This document shows positions 11,894 to 24,319 of a stretch of DNA of 64,000 nucleotides, piece after piece. Below the pieces are notes generated by a model. The model made no database searches. It saw nothing but the letters and a program-made list of their open reading frames with translations, and was not told the DNA's origin. The stretch comes from Jacaranda mimosifolia. Its lineage: Eukaryota > Streptophyta > Magnoliopsida > Lamiales > Bignoniaceae. Location: contig CM032131.1 of assembly GCA_018894105.1 (NCBI GenBank), positions 20,317,578-20,381,577 on the forward strand. The letters run 5' to 3'. The position numbers and the translations under genes were made by a program. How positions within the stretch are numbered: the first letter of the stretch is position 1; each line of letters opens with the position of its first letter.

Positions 11894-13256
11894 CCACAGT
11901 CTCAATAATTCTCTATCATTTATGTATATTTTCATAAGATTCACAAGTTTATCATTATTATTGATAAAACTTGTGATTTGTTTCACCTTTTCCATATATT
12001 TCTTTACTTTGGTCATCTTTCTAATATTTTCTAACATCAGGTCAATACAATATGCTGCATACGGTAACCAAAATAGATGTGGCCTTTCCAACATCAAAGC
12101 TTCACCAGCTGCTTTATTTGCACTTTCACTATATGCAACTAGCTATACAATATTTTTCTTCCTTACCTCATCAATTATTTTATTCAAAAGAGAGAGAATA
12201 TAGTTAGTTGACTTTCTTTTATTGGTACAATCTACTGAAGAATGAAATAGTATTTGACGATCACAATATATCACGAAGTTTATGATGGGATATTTATTAT
12301 GAGTGCTCCAACTATCACACATAATTTGCTCCCATACTCTGGTCATTTCTTCTTTAAAGTGTTTATATACCTATCAATTTCTTCCATTTCTTTATCTAAG
12401 TAAATCCCACCAATTTGGCTTCCCGAAGGCCCTTTTATTCCCAGCCCTACCTCAATAATAGTATTAATCATTGATTGATAATAAGGGCACTTATCAGCCA
12501 CATGAAATGGGATAGCGTTGAATAAAACCACTTCAAAATAGACTTACCAACTTCTTTTACCTTTTGGGCCCAAACCAATTTTCGATACTTTTTTGTTCTG
12601 ATGAGAACATAGAAGGATCAATCTCACTTAAAGGCTTATTGGCTCACTCCTTTACACTAAAACTAACAATATTTTTCTCTTTGCACATGTTGTTGGACCT
12701 CGAGATGAGCCAACACTAGAGTGTCCTACAATTACAAAAAACTAAGTTCGTATAAGTATTTATATAAGTATATAATGGCGTATTATAGATTGAAAATGGA
12801 CATGCTATAACCGTAACGATGGCGCATCTCTTCTTCATAACAAGCCATTTTATGACTTTTTCTCATAACATTCCTCAATTGCTTCATTTCTATTTGTGAC
12901 AAACATTTTTCATTGATATAGCCACTACTAAATTCATCCTCATCTTGGCTACTGTTTTCGCTATCAAGTGCATATCTATCCATGGTTTCTTCTCAAATTG
13001 CACTTATTGTTGCCTCTTTCTTCTTTTTCATTATATCTCTAGCAGTTTTGAATTCTTGAAGATGTTTCTGGAGCATTTGTAATACATCGGGGGCTTTTAT
13101 ACATGGCACCACATTCCCTAATACATGTGCAATATGTTGTTTTAATCTTGTTATTCCACCATTAGTAACTTTATTGCAATATTTGCATTTTATAGTTTTT
13201 CGACTATCACCTATTGGATCACCAAAATCCCAACCAACATCTCATTTTGGAGCCAT
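11894..13256 (-). pseudogene. hAT transposase, N-terminal half, truncated
   Basis: Reading leftward from an ATG at 13256, preceded by an intron-acceptor-like TTTTAG, the protein shows a BED-type zinc finger (CKYC followed by QHIAHV), an acidic and lysine-rich linker, and a DUF659-type hAT region with PHLFWLPYAAYCIDLMLENI and TLMSD-like CDSWSTHN positions. These are features of Ac-like plant hAT transposases, which bind element ends and catalyse cut-and-paste. A stop lies four residues after the ATG and other stops and frame changes follow. The coding sequence ends at the LTR edge (11893) without its catalytic C-terminal half or dimerisation domain, so the gene was cut by the insertion or rearrangement of the gypsy sequence. 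Confidence 0.8.
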
Positions 13257-14133
13257 CCTAAAATATACACAAAATAAAACATTAATAAAATGTGAAAACA
13301 AAATGTAGACATGAACATAATTAGTAACTAAATAATTCTAACAATCTCATTTGAATATTTATAAATCTAATAATATTTTAAATTTGAAATTAAAAAAGAA
13401 GTAATTAAATTAGCATATCTATCACTTTTTAGGGCACCAAGATAAGAAGACTTAAACAAAAAATATTTTTATATAATTAGAAATGCAATGTTTATTTATT
13501 GGAAGAAATTTACCACAAGTTTGTAAAAGAATGGTGGTGGGATGAATTGCATTTATAGGTGTAGCTTTTATATGCCAAGAGTTGAACTTATAGGCGTAGC
13601 ACACCCACAAATAATTAAAAATAAATTTTGTTCTTTCAATAAAAATAAAATTTTTGCCTTTTTAGAAATAACTTAGATTATGAATGATGAAGATTCTTTT
13701 GTTTTGTTTCTAGCTTTCAAATTTTGTAGAACTTTAGTCACGTTTCTTCTCAAAACTGAAGTAAATTAGTCCACCCATGATGAAGTACCATGAGATTTGG
13801 CTAGACATCTTTTCAGGAGTGAGACATGGATTCGGTACTCTTTCTAATGTAACAAATAGTGGATTAGACATCATCAAACAATGGATTGGAAATTTGTTTG
13901 TTTTTTATTTTACCTTTTTAGGGAATTACGTGCCATTTGATTTCCTGCCATAATTGAACTTGACAGAGCACTAAGATTTTTTTCAGGGAATCACATGCTA
14001 CGAAATTCCTACCGCAATCAAATCGAAAAGAGATATTTTCTATTGTTTGTTTCCTTAATTGCCCCCAAGACCATAAGCAAATTTCTGTCCTACCATCTTC
14101 TTCTCCTCTTTACATTCCATCTAACAAATTGCA
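13257..14133. other. AT-rich spacer with a short imperfect repeat
   Basis: No protein-like frame is visible. Two related segments, near 13920-13960 and 13985-14025, share the wording 'GGGAATnACnTGC...AATTCCTnCC', suggesting a small degenerate repeat. I could not find a terminus for the hAT fragment in this stretch. Confidence 0.5.
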
Positions 14134-14141
14134 GAATTTAG

Positions 14142-14433
14142 AACAACATTCCCGGCGACTCTGGCATAGGACTAGCTGGCATCAACAGATACCTCGACTA
14201 CGAGCCCACATTGCCAGACTCAAACCACTCAGAAGATAGCTTCTTCGTGGATTTGGGAGAAATTGAAGCCGACCCTTTGGATCTCCTCTTCATGCAAGAA
14301 TTTTTTGATGATGAGGGTCGAGGAAATAAGGATTTGGACCCGTTCAGCTTCTATGGTTGGGCAACCAACAACAACAATCTCACCGCCAGCACCATCACTA
14401 CCTCAGTTTATCTTCCCGTTTCGATTTGTTGTA
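14142..14433 (+). pseudogene. Unrecognised gene-like fragment cut by the CACTA element
   Basis: An open frame of about 97 codons runs from a stop just before 14142 into the CACTA terminus. Its composition is protein-like and acidic (for example EDSFFVDLGEIEADPLDLLF and QEFFDDEG) and its codon use is more GC-rich than its surroundings. I do not recognise the family. No start codon is evident, so it could be an internal exon. The frame continues only briefly into transposon sequence. The 130 bases beyond the right CACTA end (34456-34585) do not obviously continue it. Confidence 0.35.
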
Positions 14434-14700
14434 CACTACAAGAAAAAAGTGGTATTACTACACTAGTTTTCCCACACACTATTATACAAGTGTAATAATA
14501 TAAATACCTCCATACATTTTTTAATTAGGTGTAGGAAAGATAAAATAATTATTTTTTTAATTTTTTCATCAATAAAAATGTGTTGGCGCCCAAAATTTGG
14601 CTCCAATATTTTCCCTACACTTTCATACAAGTGTGGCAATAGATATGTTTCCCCACATTTAACCATTAAGTGTAGTAAAAATAAAATATTTAATTTTTAT
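14434..14700 (+). repeat. CACTA left terminal and subterminal repeats
   Basis: The terminal CACTACAAG is followed by several copies of a short motif in both orientations (TACTACACT, ACAAGTGTAATA, ACAAGTGTGGCAATA, TTAAGTGTAGTA). Such subterminal arrays are the binding sites of the element's own DNA-binding protein in En/Spm elements. Confidence 0.8.
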
Positions 14701-15325
14701 TTATAAAAGATGTTAAAAGTTCAGCTCCAAAAGTTTTTTACCTTTTGCAATTGGTTCCCCTTTTCATTCTTGCCTCTCGCACATTGTGAGTTTGTACCTT
14801 AGAAATCCCTAATCGTCTGTCTACTATGTGAATAATTCTTTCTTTTGCACACTCCAAAAAAGTTTCCCAGCCAAATTCTGCACACTCCCAAAAATTCCCA
14901 ACCAAATCCTTGGTTCTCTTTCGTGCGCACAACCTTTGCACCCCAAATGGGCAATACTCTTTAGCCCACACCCAAACGCACACATAAGTGTATTTGTTTC
15001 TCTATCTCACGTACACACAAACACCTATTGTAAAATAGGGATTCTTGTCTCAGTTTGATGGAGTTGATTTTGGGAATTTTTATAAAAATTAAAATTGAAT
15101 TTTCTTGACATTCTGCATTATCCAGTTGGTTTGTGCTTCGGTTCCTCAATGACTAACAAAATCTAATCTCCCCTTTTGCTTCTGGGTACCACTACTTATT
15201 CATTCTTTTCATTGAAATTGTATAATTTTTGTAATTTTTGTCAATGTTTTTTTATTGTTATGAAGTGTATTAGGAAAGAATTTTTTTTTTATTGTTATGT
15301 TGGCATAATGTATAATCTCCCAGTG

Positions 15326-15836
15326 ATGACTGTTATATGGGTAGCTAATAGAGAAAAGCCTCTGAATGATTATTCTTTTGGAACTGTGCAGATATCAAGA
15401 GATGGCAATCCTTTGATCTTAGACGGACAAAGAGAGATTATATGGTCAACTTATCTTTCAAATTTTGTGGCCACTTCTAGTGCTCTGCTATTGGATACTG
15501 GGAATCTAGTTGTACAAGATAACTCCAATGGTAGGATTATTTGGGGGAGTTTTCAACATGCTTCAGATTCTTTTGTAGAGAAGAATCTACAAACAAAGAT
15601 TCTTTTGTAGAGAGGAATCTACAGCTGAAAATTAGTATTGATTTAAGTACAAATGAGAGCAATATACTGACATCATGGGAAAGCCCTTATGATGTAGCAA
15701 TTGGAAGTTTTACCTGTACCATTGAGCCTCTAGAGTTCCATAATCCTTTATATGGAAGAATGGCTATCCTTATTGGTGTCGTGGTCCATGAAATGGCCAG
15801 ATCTTCATTGGGTTATAATACAATTCACATTTATTA
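15326..15836 (+). pseudogene. Captured fragment of a G-type lectin S-receptor-like kinase
   Basis: The first part reads VIWVANREKPLND, then WSTYLSNFVATSS and LLLDTGNLVVQD, the core of the bulb-type (mannose-binding) lectin domain of plant S-domain receptor kinases. After a 33-bp-spaced duplication (the phrase TTTTGTAGAGA at 15569 and 15604) the second part shows LTSWESPYDVAIGSFTC, and then in another frame WKNGYPYWCRGP followed by a stop where Trp is usual, then NGQIFIG. That is the start of the S-locus glycoprotein region. The rest of the extracellular domain, the membrane span and the kinase are absent. It lies 0.9 kb inside the CACTA left end, so it is most likely cargo picked up by the transposon. 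Confidence 0.82.
15568..15626 (+). repeat. Short tandem duplication in the receptor-kinase fragment
   Basis: A segment of about 35 bp, beginning with the phrase for 'gattcttttgtagagagaatctac' variants, occurs twice in succession with a few differences. It introduces a stop and shifts the frame of the lectin-kinase fragment, so it arose in the captured copy or in a non-functional parent. Confidence 0.7.
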
Positions 15837-16463
15837 ACTATATGATTATGTGGCTAGTGATTCAGGGGCAACATTTGTTTATTTGTATGCCATCATGTTG
15901 AAGGGGGAATTGAAATTAGTTTCTTCCGTTAACATTCAGAACTTGAAATTGTTTGCATGGCGTTGTTAAGATACTATATACAGAGTGTCTTTCTAACTTA
16001 AGAAAAAGTGGTGAGAAGAGATGATTAATAGATATACTGAAATCTGTTGGCTACTAAAGAATGAGTGAAAATAAATGTTGCAAGTTATTCTAAGATCTCT
16101 AAACTGTTGAAGCTATCTTCATTGCATAGAATTTATGTGTTCGTTAGCCTATTAAACTATATATCTTGCTCAAAACTATTCTTTTTCTAATGCATTTTAG
16201 CAGTTGAAGTATGGCCATCAAGTATTTATTAAATTATGTTTCCATATGCATGAAGAAAGAGAAGAGCAAAGGAAAATAACTAATAAAAAACATGGTTTTA
16301 GTATCAATTGAAGCAAAAATGTGTGGTCATTTGTGTGCTTACCATATGAGAACTGTATTTTTGGGTGAAAAATTAATATGTCAAGACGTGACAATTTCTT
16401 TTCAACATGTTACTTGCAATTAGCCAGCCCCAGTAATCCAATTTTCTTGGTTTTCTATTTCAG

Positions 16464-16616
16464 ATACTAAAAATTTTGAAACGTAGAAGTGTCAGAGGCT
16501 AAGTGTCTTATCCTTTGAACTTGAGATAGTTGGTTATACCATTGCTTTGGCATACTGTCATCACAAAGGGCTTCCTTTTTCAGTTTACAGCGAGTTGGCA
16601 TTCCTTTTGATTCAAG
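16464..16616 (+). pseudogene. Captured exon of an MPDU1-like PQ-loop protein
   Basis: A 153-base exon is bounded by a pyrimidine-rich acceptor (TTTTCTATTTCAG) and a donor (CAAG followed by GTATG). It encodes [12 protein letters not shown] and then, after a one-base loss near 16500, [18 protein letters not shown] and [18 protein letters not shown]. This matches my memory of the PQ-loop repeat of plant mannose-P-dolichol utilization defect 1 homologues, membrane proteins needed for use of dolichol-linked sugars in the ER. Flanking exons are not visible nearby. It lies inside the CACTA element and is a second, unrelated host fragment. It has lost its frame, so it encodes nothing useful. Confidence 0.75.
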
Positions 16617-18340
16617 GTATGTACGCTAGATCCTTCTCTCTGTATCTTCCTTGTGGGAAAATTGAAAAGGGAGAAATGAATCCAGTCTTCACAATCTAGC
16701 CAATATGGTTGTTTTCAACTACATTGATCAGAAAAATGACTGTGCTTGGATTGCCTAAAAGACCATTTTGTTTGAGTTTTTGTTCATTTCTAATTAGCCT
16801 CCACATTCCTGCAATTACTCTAGCAAGATTTTGATTTATTTTTCTTCTCAGAAGAATTAAAATATAAACTGATACTTGAACTCTGAGTGTGGATAGTTCT
16901 TTTCCTCTCTTTTCCTCTATTTATTTATTTATTTTGGGTGGGTGGGGTTAGGGGTAGGGGAGCTTATACATTTAAATCTTTTGCGGTCAATGTTTCCATA
17001 CATGAATTCCTATTGACAAATTGTTTAGTGTATATTATTATGTTAATATGATTTAACTTTTGTTTAACCTCTATGTATTTTAATTAATGCTATTCAATAT
17101 CAAAATTATAATCCTCCTTTAATCAGTACTAAATTCACATTAGAGTTGAAAATTGTAAGTTTTATAAACAATATCGATTTTTAAAAGAATTCAATTTTGT
17201 TTTATGATATTGAAAAAGGACATCTATATGTATATAAGTGTTTTATTTTGTGCCACCAATAAAATTATGATAAAGAGAATGATATATGATTTTAGTTCTT
17301 TTTTTCTTTCGGCGACAAATATACATATCTATGTATTTTATTTTGAATAACATGAGTTTTGAATCCAACGCAAGGGTTAAATTAACCTATTTGAATTTAC
17401 AACCCAATTTTATTTATATTCAATTAATTTCTATCAACCAATAAATATTTTGTATACTTTTAATGTCATTTTTTGGTTGAAATGTAATTAAACAAATGAG
17501 AGAAGTAAAATATTAATAATTGAGACGAGTAAAATAAATAAATAAATAAATATCTTATTAAATAGAAACAAATAATTTTCAATTTTTAATAAATTGAAAA
17601 ACATGTAAGTTCTCTAAGTAACCTCCATGTCTCTTATCATTAAACAAAGCTGCAAGAAATTTCAAACAAAATCACTTGAGAAAGACAAGCACATAGAACA
17701 TGATAGCTACTGACCAGCAGTATAACCCCAGTTATATTAATAAAAAAATTATTTAATCGTTAACTAAATTCCAGAATACCAACATTCTTTATAGCATGCC
17801 AGAAAAGTGATATCTATCCTTCAATAATTCCCATACATGAATTTTCAAGACTTTGGGAGAGTATAGATGATAATGAATTGTTATAGCTCCAATCTGATGT
17901 TGAAATTTCTAAACTGACACTTGTCTAGAAAGCATTACAACAAGTCCTAGAAGTATTTGAAACATCCAACTCCAATAAAACATACTCATGACTAAAAGTC
18001 ATGACAAGGCATACCGTACAGAAGATAGAATGCTTGGGATGAATATAATTTGCAGTTTTATTTGGATTACATATCCAGGTATAATCTTAAAAAATCTATC
18101 TAGGAATGCATCTACAGTTAACATCACAGTAGTAGAATGATTAAGTCACATGCTTCAATCTGTTATAGGACATATCCAACTCTACTACCCCGTATTGACA
18201 TTGTCCACTATGTCCTCTAATGCTATCATATTATGTATATACAATGCACATTGTCTTGTGTTTATCATAATCTCACAGACTAAAATGGTGTATTCCACCA
18301 GGATGGAAAAGCAAGGAACCTGTACAATTAATGCATTAGA

Positions 18341-18400
18341 CTAATCTCTTTTAGTTTCATTGGGATTTAATGCCACAAGCAACTGCCTCCACTCACTGGC
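18341..18400 (-). pseudogene. Possible captured terminal exon, unknown gene
   Basis: On the minus strand a good acceptor (TTTTTTCTCTTTGGTTCCAG) is followed by 19 codons, ASEWRQLLVALNPNETKRD, and a stop. The sharp change from intron-like to protein-like sequence is what suggests an exon. I do not recognise the protein. AT-rich sequence to its left resembles a 3' untranslated region. It is inside the CACTA element, so it may be a third captured fragment. Confidence 0.4.
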
Positions 18401-19239
18401 CTGGAACCAAAGAGAAAAAAATACTATTAGCCATAGATGAGAGCTAGTAAAGAGCAATTAACTAAATGCAAAATAGTTATATTATTGTACTAGTAAATAA
18501 TGCAAAAAGCTCCATTTATAATATACATAATGTAATTTAGTTAGGTTATAAGAAATTCCTTCACAAAGTCCCGTATGGCTTCAATAGTTTAATAAATAAA
18601 CACTTGTATACTTATAGTAAAAACTTCAAAGTATAACTAGATTTACTTATCCAGTTTTTATGTTTTCTTTTTCTTTTTTTTTTTTGGGTGGAAACAGAAT
18701 CCCATGCTTTCTTATGGCATTGCTGGTGGAGGAATATTCCTATTATCATCGATACTTCTTGGAACAACAAAACTTTAGGTCACTTGCCAATCTTAGCTTT
18801 TATATGAATGCATTTTAAAATATAGATAATTAAATGCATGAATAGCGGTTGTATACTTGAGTTTATCATTTTTTATATTTTTAAATACCATTTTCTTAAT
18901 TTTATATGTGCATCCTAGTTGATTGAATAATATGCCCTCCATGCATGTGTGGCACAATGAGCTTATGATATATGTTCTCGTTCTCAAATAGAAAGAGGGG
19001 AAGTCTTGTTAAGTTGGTTTTTCTGATCTTCAAATATGAAGAATAATAACATAGGCTCAAGAAGCATAATTTAAAAACATGATTTTAGAGCAAGAATTTA
19101 TGCATTGAATTGCACAGCTAGTTTAGTATAGATTTTTTATGTCATTTACAGAAATATAAAATAATACAATGTAGAAAAAATTCAAAATTTAGCAGCAACC
19201 AAAGAGGGCTAATGGCTAAGAACAGTAAGAATAGAAACT

Positions 19240-19344
19240 CTAATTTTTACTAAAGTTCTGAATAATCTTCCAACCCTTCTTCAATTTCTTAGATGCTCTT
19301 TTTTTTTTGCTTTCAACTGCTTCAACATGTTTTTCATAGTGATT
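19240..19344 (-). pseudogene. Possible captured terminal exon, Lys-rich, unknown gene
   Basis: On the minus strand an acceptor-like AACCTTTAG precedes 34 codons starting NHYEKHVEAVESKKKRASKK and ending IIQNFSKN before a stop. The open stretch is basic and helix-prone. It includes a run of ten A's, so its frame is fragile. I do not recognise the family. Together with the exon at 18341 it suggests that 17.6-19.4 kb derives from host gene sequence in the minus orientation. Confidence 0.35.
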
Positions 19345-20981
19345 CTAAAGGTTCCCTTACTTTAACCATTATGTCCAAAACCATAGGATTTGTATTCCAT
19401 ACTACTTCATCCTACTCCCTTGGGATTTAATAATTGAGATGTGGGATCCATATTGTGAATTTATTGATAAGCTTGCGAACCTTTTTTGTTTTATTACTTT
19501 AGTTTCAGCTACAAATTAGTTAAATAATAGCATATATTTTCCTTCACCATTATCACTTCAAGATTTATTATTATTTTTTCTTTTGCTATAGTTTTCAATA
19601 TATATGTATATATTTTTTTATAAAGTTTAAGAACATCTAATTAGGATCACAAATTAATGACTTGACAACATAACCAGGAGTCTTACATTTTAAGTCATAA
19701 AAGACATCTTAGCTATACATCATACATATTTTCCACATAATTGACAATTTAAAATCATGTGAGGAGACTATGATCCGTTTTTAGATGTAGGAACCAAACT
19801 CAAGCATTAATATAGCATGGACTATGTACAAAGACTTTTTTTTGACAGGTAGTAATTGACTTCTTCTTTCCTCCAATTTATCAAAATCAAAGTACTTTTC
19901 ACATTTAGTCTTAAGAAAATTTGTCTTGCATACCTATAAGCATTGATTGAAAGACATGAGTTTGATCCATAAGTGAATAAAGAGTAGACAACTTTTGTCA
20001 AAATTTGGTAATTATTACTTTCTTGATCTTGTCAAAATTTTCATTTTGTTTGTTGAGTACCTAGATTTAACTTAAAATCCATGTTTGTTTGACTTTAACA
20101 GGTTTTATTGGATGAAGAATAATGGGATGTTTTGTTTGATGAAAGAACTACTTGTGAAGTTTTTTTGTTTTAATGAACTCAGACACATTCTATGTTAAAT
20201 TTGAATAGAAAACTTGGATTTTTGAATCGAAAATTCTAGTTTATATCATTTTGAAAGTTGTAAACATGGATGGCTTAGACGTTGTTTTTAGTTGTTGAAT
20301 TTTATTATTAATGTGATCTTACATTTAGACTATATGGAGCAACTTCTAGCTAGTTCATTTTCTTTTTTTGTCTTTTTATCTTGTTTGATGTAGAAATTTG
20401 TACTATAAACAATTTCTTAGGAATAAGGTACAACTACGAATTCATGTATATATTACAATTAAATTGGTATATTGAGACGATTTTGATTATTCATTAAAAT
20501 ATAGTTATATATTTGTATTGATGCAAAAAAAATATCATTATATCACATTTTATAGGACACTTTTATGTGTAATGACACTTTTAGGAATTTTAGAGGGATA
20601 AATTTTAGTGTCTAATAAAAGTCTATAGGGACACTTTTTATAGTCTTGAAATTTTGTTAATTGAACACCCAAAAATGTCATAATATCATATATAATGACA
20701 CTTTTAAGTGTTTAAATATGGACCCAAGTGCACCCACATTCTCCTACCCTATTTTTGTCTCTATTTATATATATGCATATATGTTTTAAATGATCTTTAG
20801 AACTTAGAATCTCTTGCATGTAAATGACATACTTGTTAGTTTATTACTAAATTTCTATTAATTAAATGATGTTATTAAAGGCATGACTAATTTTTTTCTT
20901 AGTTTTTTTAGCAACTAACTATTTCATTTTCTTAAAATTGAACCAGTTATCAATCATTTGGTTGTCATATTTAGTTTAGAT

Positions 20982-23240
20982 ATGGATAAAACTTGGATGA
21001 ATTTGCCAAGGGCAAGTAATGCATATGAAGCTGGAGTTGACAGATTCTTTAATTTTGCATTTTCACATTCTAGTATCAATGGAATGATTTTATGTCCATG
21101 TAAAAATTATAAGAATGGGTTAAGCAAGTTAAGAGAACTCGTAAAGGATAATTTATTTGTTATGGTTTCATGAAAGGTTACACAAGTTAGCTAGCACATG
21201 GTGAGCTTAGATTTTCTACTGTATCTTCAACACATGCAACTATTATAATGAATGTTCAGGATGACATCCAAGGATTATTACTTGATATTTTGGGCTTATA
21301 GCTAATGATGATTATGTTATGGGTGGTTTAGATGAAGAACCTAATGTTGAGGCTGCAAAATTCTATAAGTTTCTTGAGGATTCTAATTAGGAGTTATACT
21401 TTGGTTGCAAAAAATTCTCAAAATTTTCTTTCTTGATTAAAATGATTAACATTAAGTGCCTCGGTAAGTAGATTGATAAATCATTTACAATGATGATTGA
21501 TTTGTTGAATGAGGCTTTTCCTGAAGGCGTGCAACTACCAAAATCTTGGTATGATGCTAAGAAGATAATTAAAGAATTAGGCATGAGTTATCAAAAATAC
21601 GATGCATGTCAAAATGACTGCATGTTGTATTAGGGTACAGATCAATGGAGGACTAAATGTAAAATATGTCATGAATTTAGATGGATTAAAAAAACAGAAG
21701 GTAAAAATGTTGCAACTAAGACTTTATGGCATTTTCCTTTAAAACCAAGGTTGCAATGCTTGTTCATATAATCTATAACAACATCATTTATGAGATAGCA
21801 TGCTGAGAGTCGTTTCAAGGATGATAAAATGAGACATCCAGTAGATTCTCTAGCTTGTCACACCTTTAACTACTATTATTCTGAATTTGCAAAAGATCCT
21901 CACAATGTCAGACCTGGGTTGGCTTCGGATGGATTTAATCCATTCCGAACTATGAGTGTACAACATAGTACACGACCGGTTGTGTTATTGCCATATAACT
22001 TATTTCCTTGGATGTGCATGAAAAAACTTTATTTCATATTATCATTGCTTATTCCTGGCCCAACTCAACCGGAAAATGACATTGATGTGTATTTGCAACC
22101 TTTGATAGCAGTGTTGAAGGAACTATGGGATATTGGGATAAACACTTATGATGTAGCTCGTAAGGAAATTTTTCAGATGCATATTGCATTATTATGGACA
22201 ATTAGTGACTTTCCTGCTAATTCTGACTCTTCTGGTCATCAAACTAAAGGGTATTATGCTTGTCCATCATGTCATAAGTCCATATGGTCCATGTGATTAC
22301 ATTTTTCTATAAAGGAGTGCTATATGGGTCATCATTGATTTTTGCCTAGAAATCATCCGTTCCGTAGAGATTTCGATTCTTTTGATGGGACTAAAGAATT
22401 TAGGAGCCCTCTTTCTCAATTGACTGGATTAATGATACTTGATAAATTGAATAATTGTGATCCCTTCAAATTTGGAAAGAAGGTGTTTGATAATCCAGAG
22501 TTACCAATTGGTTGGAGAAAGAAAAGTATCTGTTTTGATCTTCCTTATTGGAAAGATAACTTGGTGCTTCATAATCTCGATGTCATGCATATTGAAAAAA
22601 ATGTATGTAATAGTCTTCTTGGCACTTTGTTAATCAAAAGATCACTTATGTGCACATCTGTACTTACAAGATATAGGCATTAGACCAAGTCTTCACCACA
22701 AAGAAAGATAATCTAATAGATTTGTACTGTCTGTTGCTTCATACACCATGGATAGAAAAAAGAAAGAATTTTTTTTCAAGGTTATAAAGAAAGTAAAGGT
22801 TCCCAATGGTTATTCTTCCAATATATCAAGAAGTGTGAAGCTTAAGCTACTCAAATTTTTCGGTCTAAAAAGTCATGATCACATTCTAATGCAACAACTA
22901 CTTTCATTAGCTTTTCGGAGAGTATTGCCCAAGTCTGTGCGTCAACCTTTGATATTATGGTGCATCTATGAATTCGTTTGGCCAATGAGGCTAGACTAGC
23001 AGGTCCAGTGCATTATCGTTAGATGCATTCAATTGAGAGGTACTAAAGTTTTTCCTTACTAATTATTTTGTTTAATTCTTTTCTTTCTTATACTTAAAAT
23101 TGATAAAATTCAAGTCTAAAATAAGAAATTTGTAATCCCTTAGGTATTTGTCCACTTTAAAATCATATGTACGAAATATGAGTCACCTAGAAGATTCAAT
23201 AGCTGAGGGGTACATTGCAGATGGATGTTTGACATTTTGC
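20982..23240 (+). pseudogene. CACTA TNP2-type transposase, 5' part
   Basis: From ATG 20982 the product starts MDKTWMNLPRASNAYEAGVD, the transposase-associated domain (with CPCKN) that opens TNP2 proteins. A linker follows (KYDACQNDCMLY near 21595), then the TNP2 core from 21829 with LASDGFNPFRTMSVQHS, NLFPWMCMKKLYFILSLLIP and NDIDVYLQPL, and DVMHIEKNVCNSLLGTLL near 22583. The following DUF4218-type part shows RRVLPKSVRQPLIL. The enzyme would cut and join the CACTA ends. Several stops and frame changes break it, including one where Trp is expected near 23015. A short intron (about 23043-23141) precedes SYVRNMSHLEDSIAEGY, after which the hAT element interrupts the frame. Confidence 0.9.
23233..23240 (+). 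repeat. 8-bp target duplication, left copy (hAT)
   Basis: CATTTTGC here is repeated exactly at 29675-29682, directly flanking the hAT element. Eight bases is the hAT family's standard duplication length. Confidence 0.95.
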
Positions 23241-23499
23241 TAGGGATGTGCATTCAGTTAAAATCGATCGAACCGAAAATTTTGATTTTTTGAAAGACCT
23301 AATCGAGAACCAAACCAAACATGTTTATGTTCGGGCTGGTTTTTAACTAAAAGTGATCGGTATATTAGGTTTTGGTTAGGTTTAACTGAACCAAAATTGG
23401 TTTTTAACTGAATTAGCCAAACCAAAAAATTAGTTTTTTGGTTTTTTTCCAAATAGAAAAACCGGTTTTTTGGTTCTTCCAAAAAAAAAATATTTTTTT

Positions 23500-23800
23500 T
23501 GTACAAAAAAAGTGTGATAAAAGTTTCTTTGATAAAATTTTTGAATTGGGTTACTTATTTTTTAGTACCAAAAAATTTATTTGCTAAAAGTAAGTTTAAT
23601 AAAAAGTATTTGTTTTTAGGTGAAAATATTGAATTGGATTACATTTTTTTGTATCAAAAAGGTTGTTTGACAAAGAATATTTAGTTTTAGGTAAACATTT
23701 TGATTAGATTACTTGTTCTTTTTTTACTATTTGATAAAAAAATATTTAGTGATAACAAATTTGAATTGGACAAATATTTGATACCAACATATTTTTTTTA
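23500..23800 (+). repeat. Degenerate tandem repeat near the left hAT end
   Basis: A phrase like 'GAATTGGATTACTT...GTACCAAAAA...TTAGTTTTAGGT' recurs about four times at roughly 70-90 base spacing, with much drift. It is AT-rich and non-coding. Confidence 0.5.
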
Positions 23801-24319
23801 GTAAAAGTTTGTATAATACTATAATGACAAGTTGCAAGAGTAATGAACTAATGATAGAAAATGATGTGGCATCAAGAACACAAAGAATGTAGCTATCATT
23901 TGGCACCAACAAACAGTCAAGAACACAAGAATGTAGCTACAAACTACAAAAATAATGATGCTTGATTCTTGAAATAGAACACAAGAATATAGTTACATAA
24001 TTAAAATTTAAAACTACAAAGATATACTTGTCCAAGTTTCAAATAGGCAAATAGTAGTATAAAATTACATCACAATGATCAATGATCACATCCAAACAAA
24101 TTATCCAAGTTTCAAATAATAATTTGTACATCCAATTCCATACAAAAGAAAGTGCTTAATAGTTGGAGGGGTTCAAGTTTTCAATTCCACCGAATCCACC
24201 CACGTCCTTCATTCCTCATGTGTCATGTCCCAACTTGCATGAAATCTTAATATCATAATTCCTATAAGAACATAACAATATAACAAATAACATTATTAAA
24301 GATTTATTATAAATAACCA

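Larger units (their letters stand above)
15840..20957. other. Internal non-transposase region of the CACTA element
   Basis: Apart from the exons listed separately, this AT-rich 5 kb holds no clear coding sequence. Around 20520-20720 short 'GACACTTTTA' and 'TAATGACAC' motifs recur, resembling the tandem motif of the element at 42501-44531. They might mark a small degenerate insertion or an internal promoter region just upstream of the transposase start. Confidence 0.5.
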
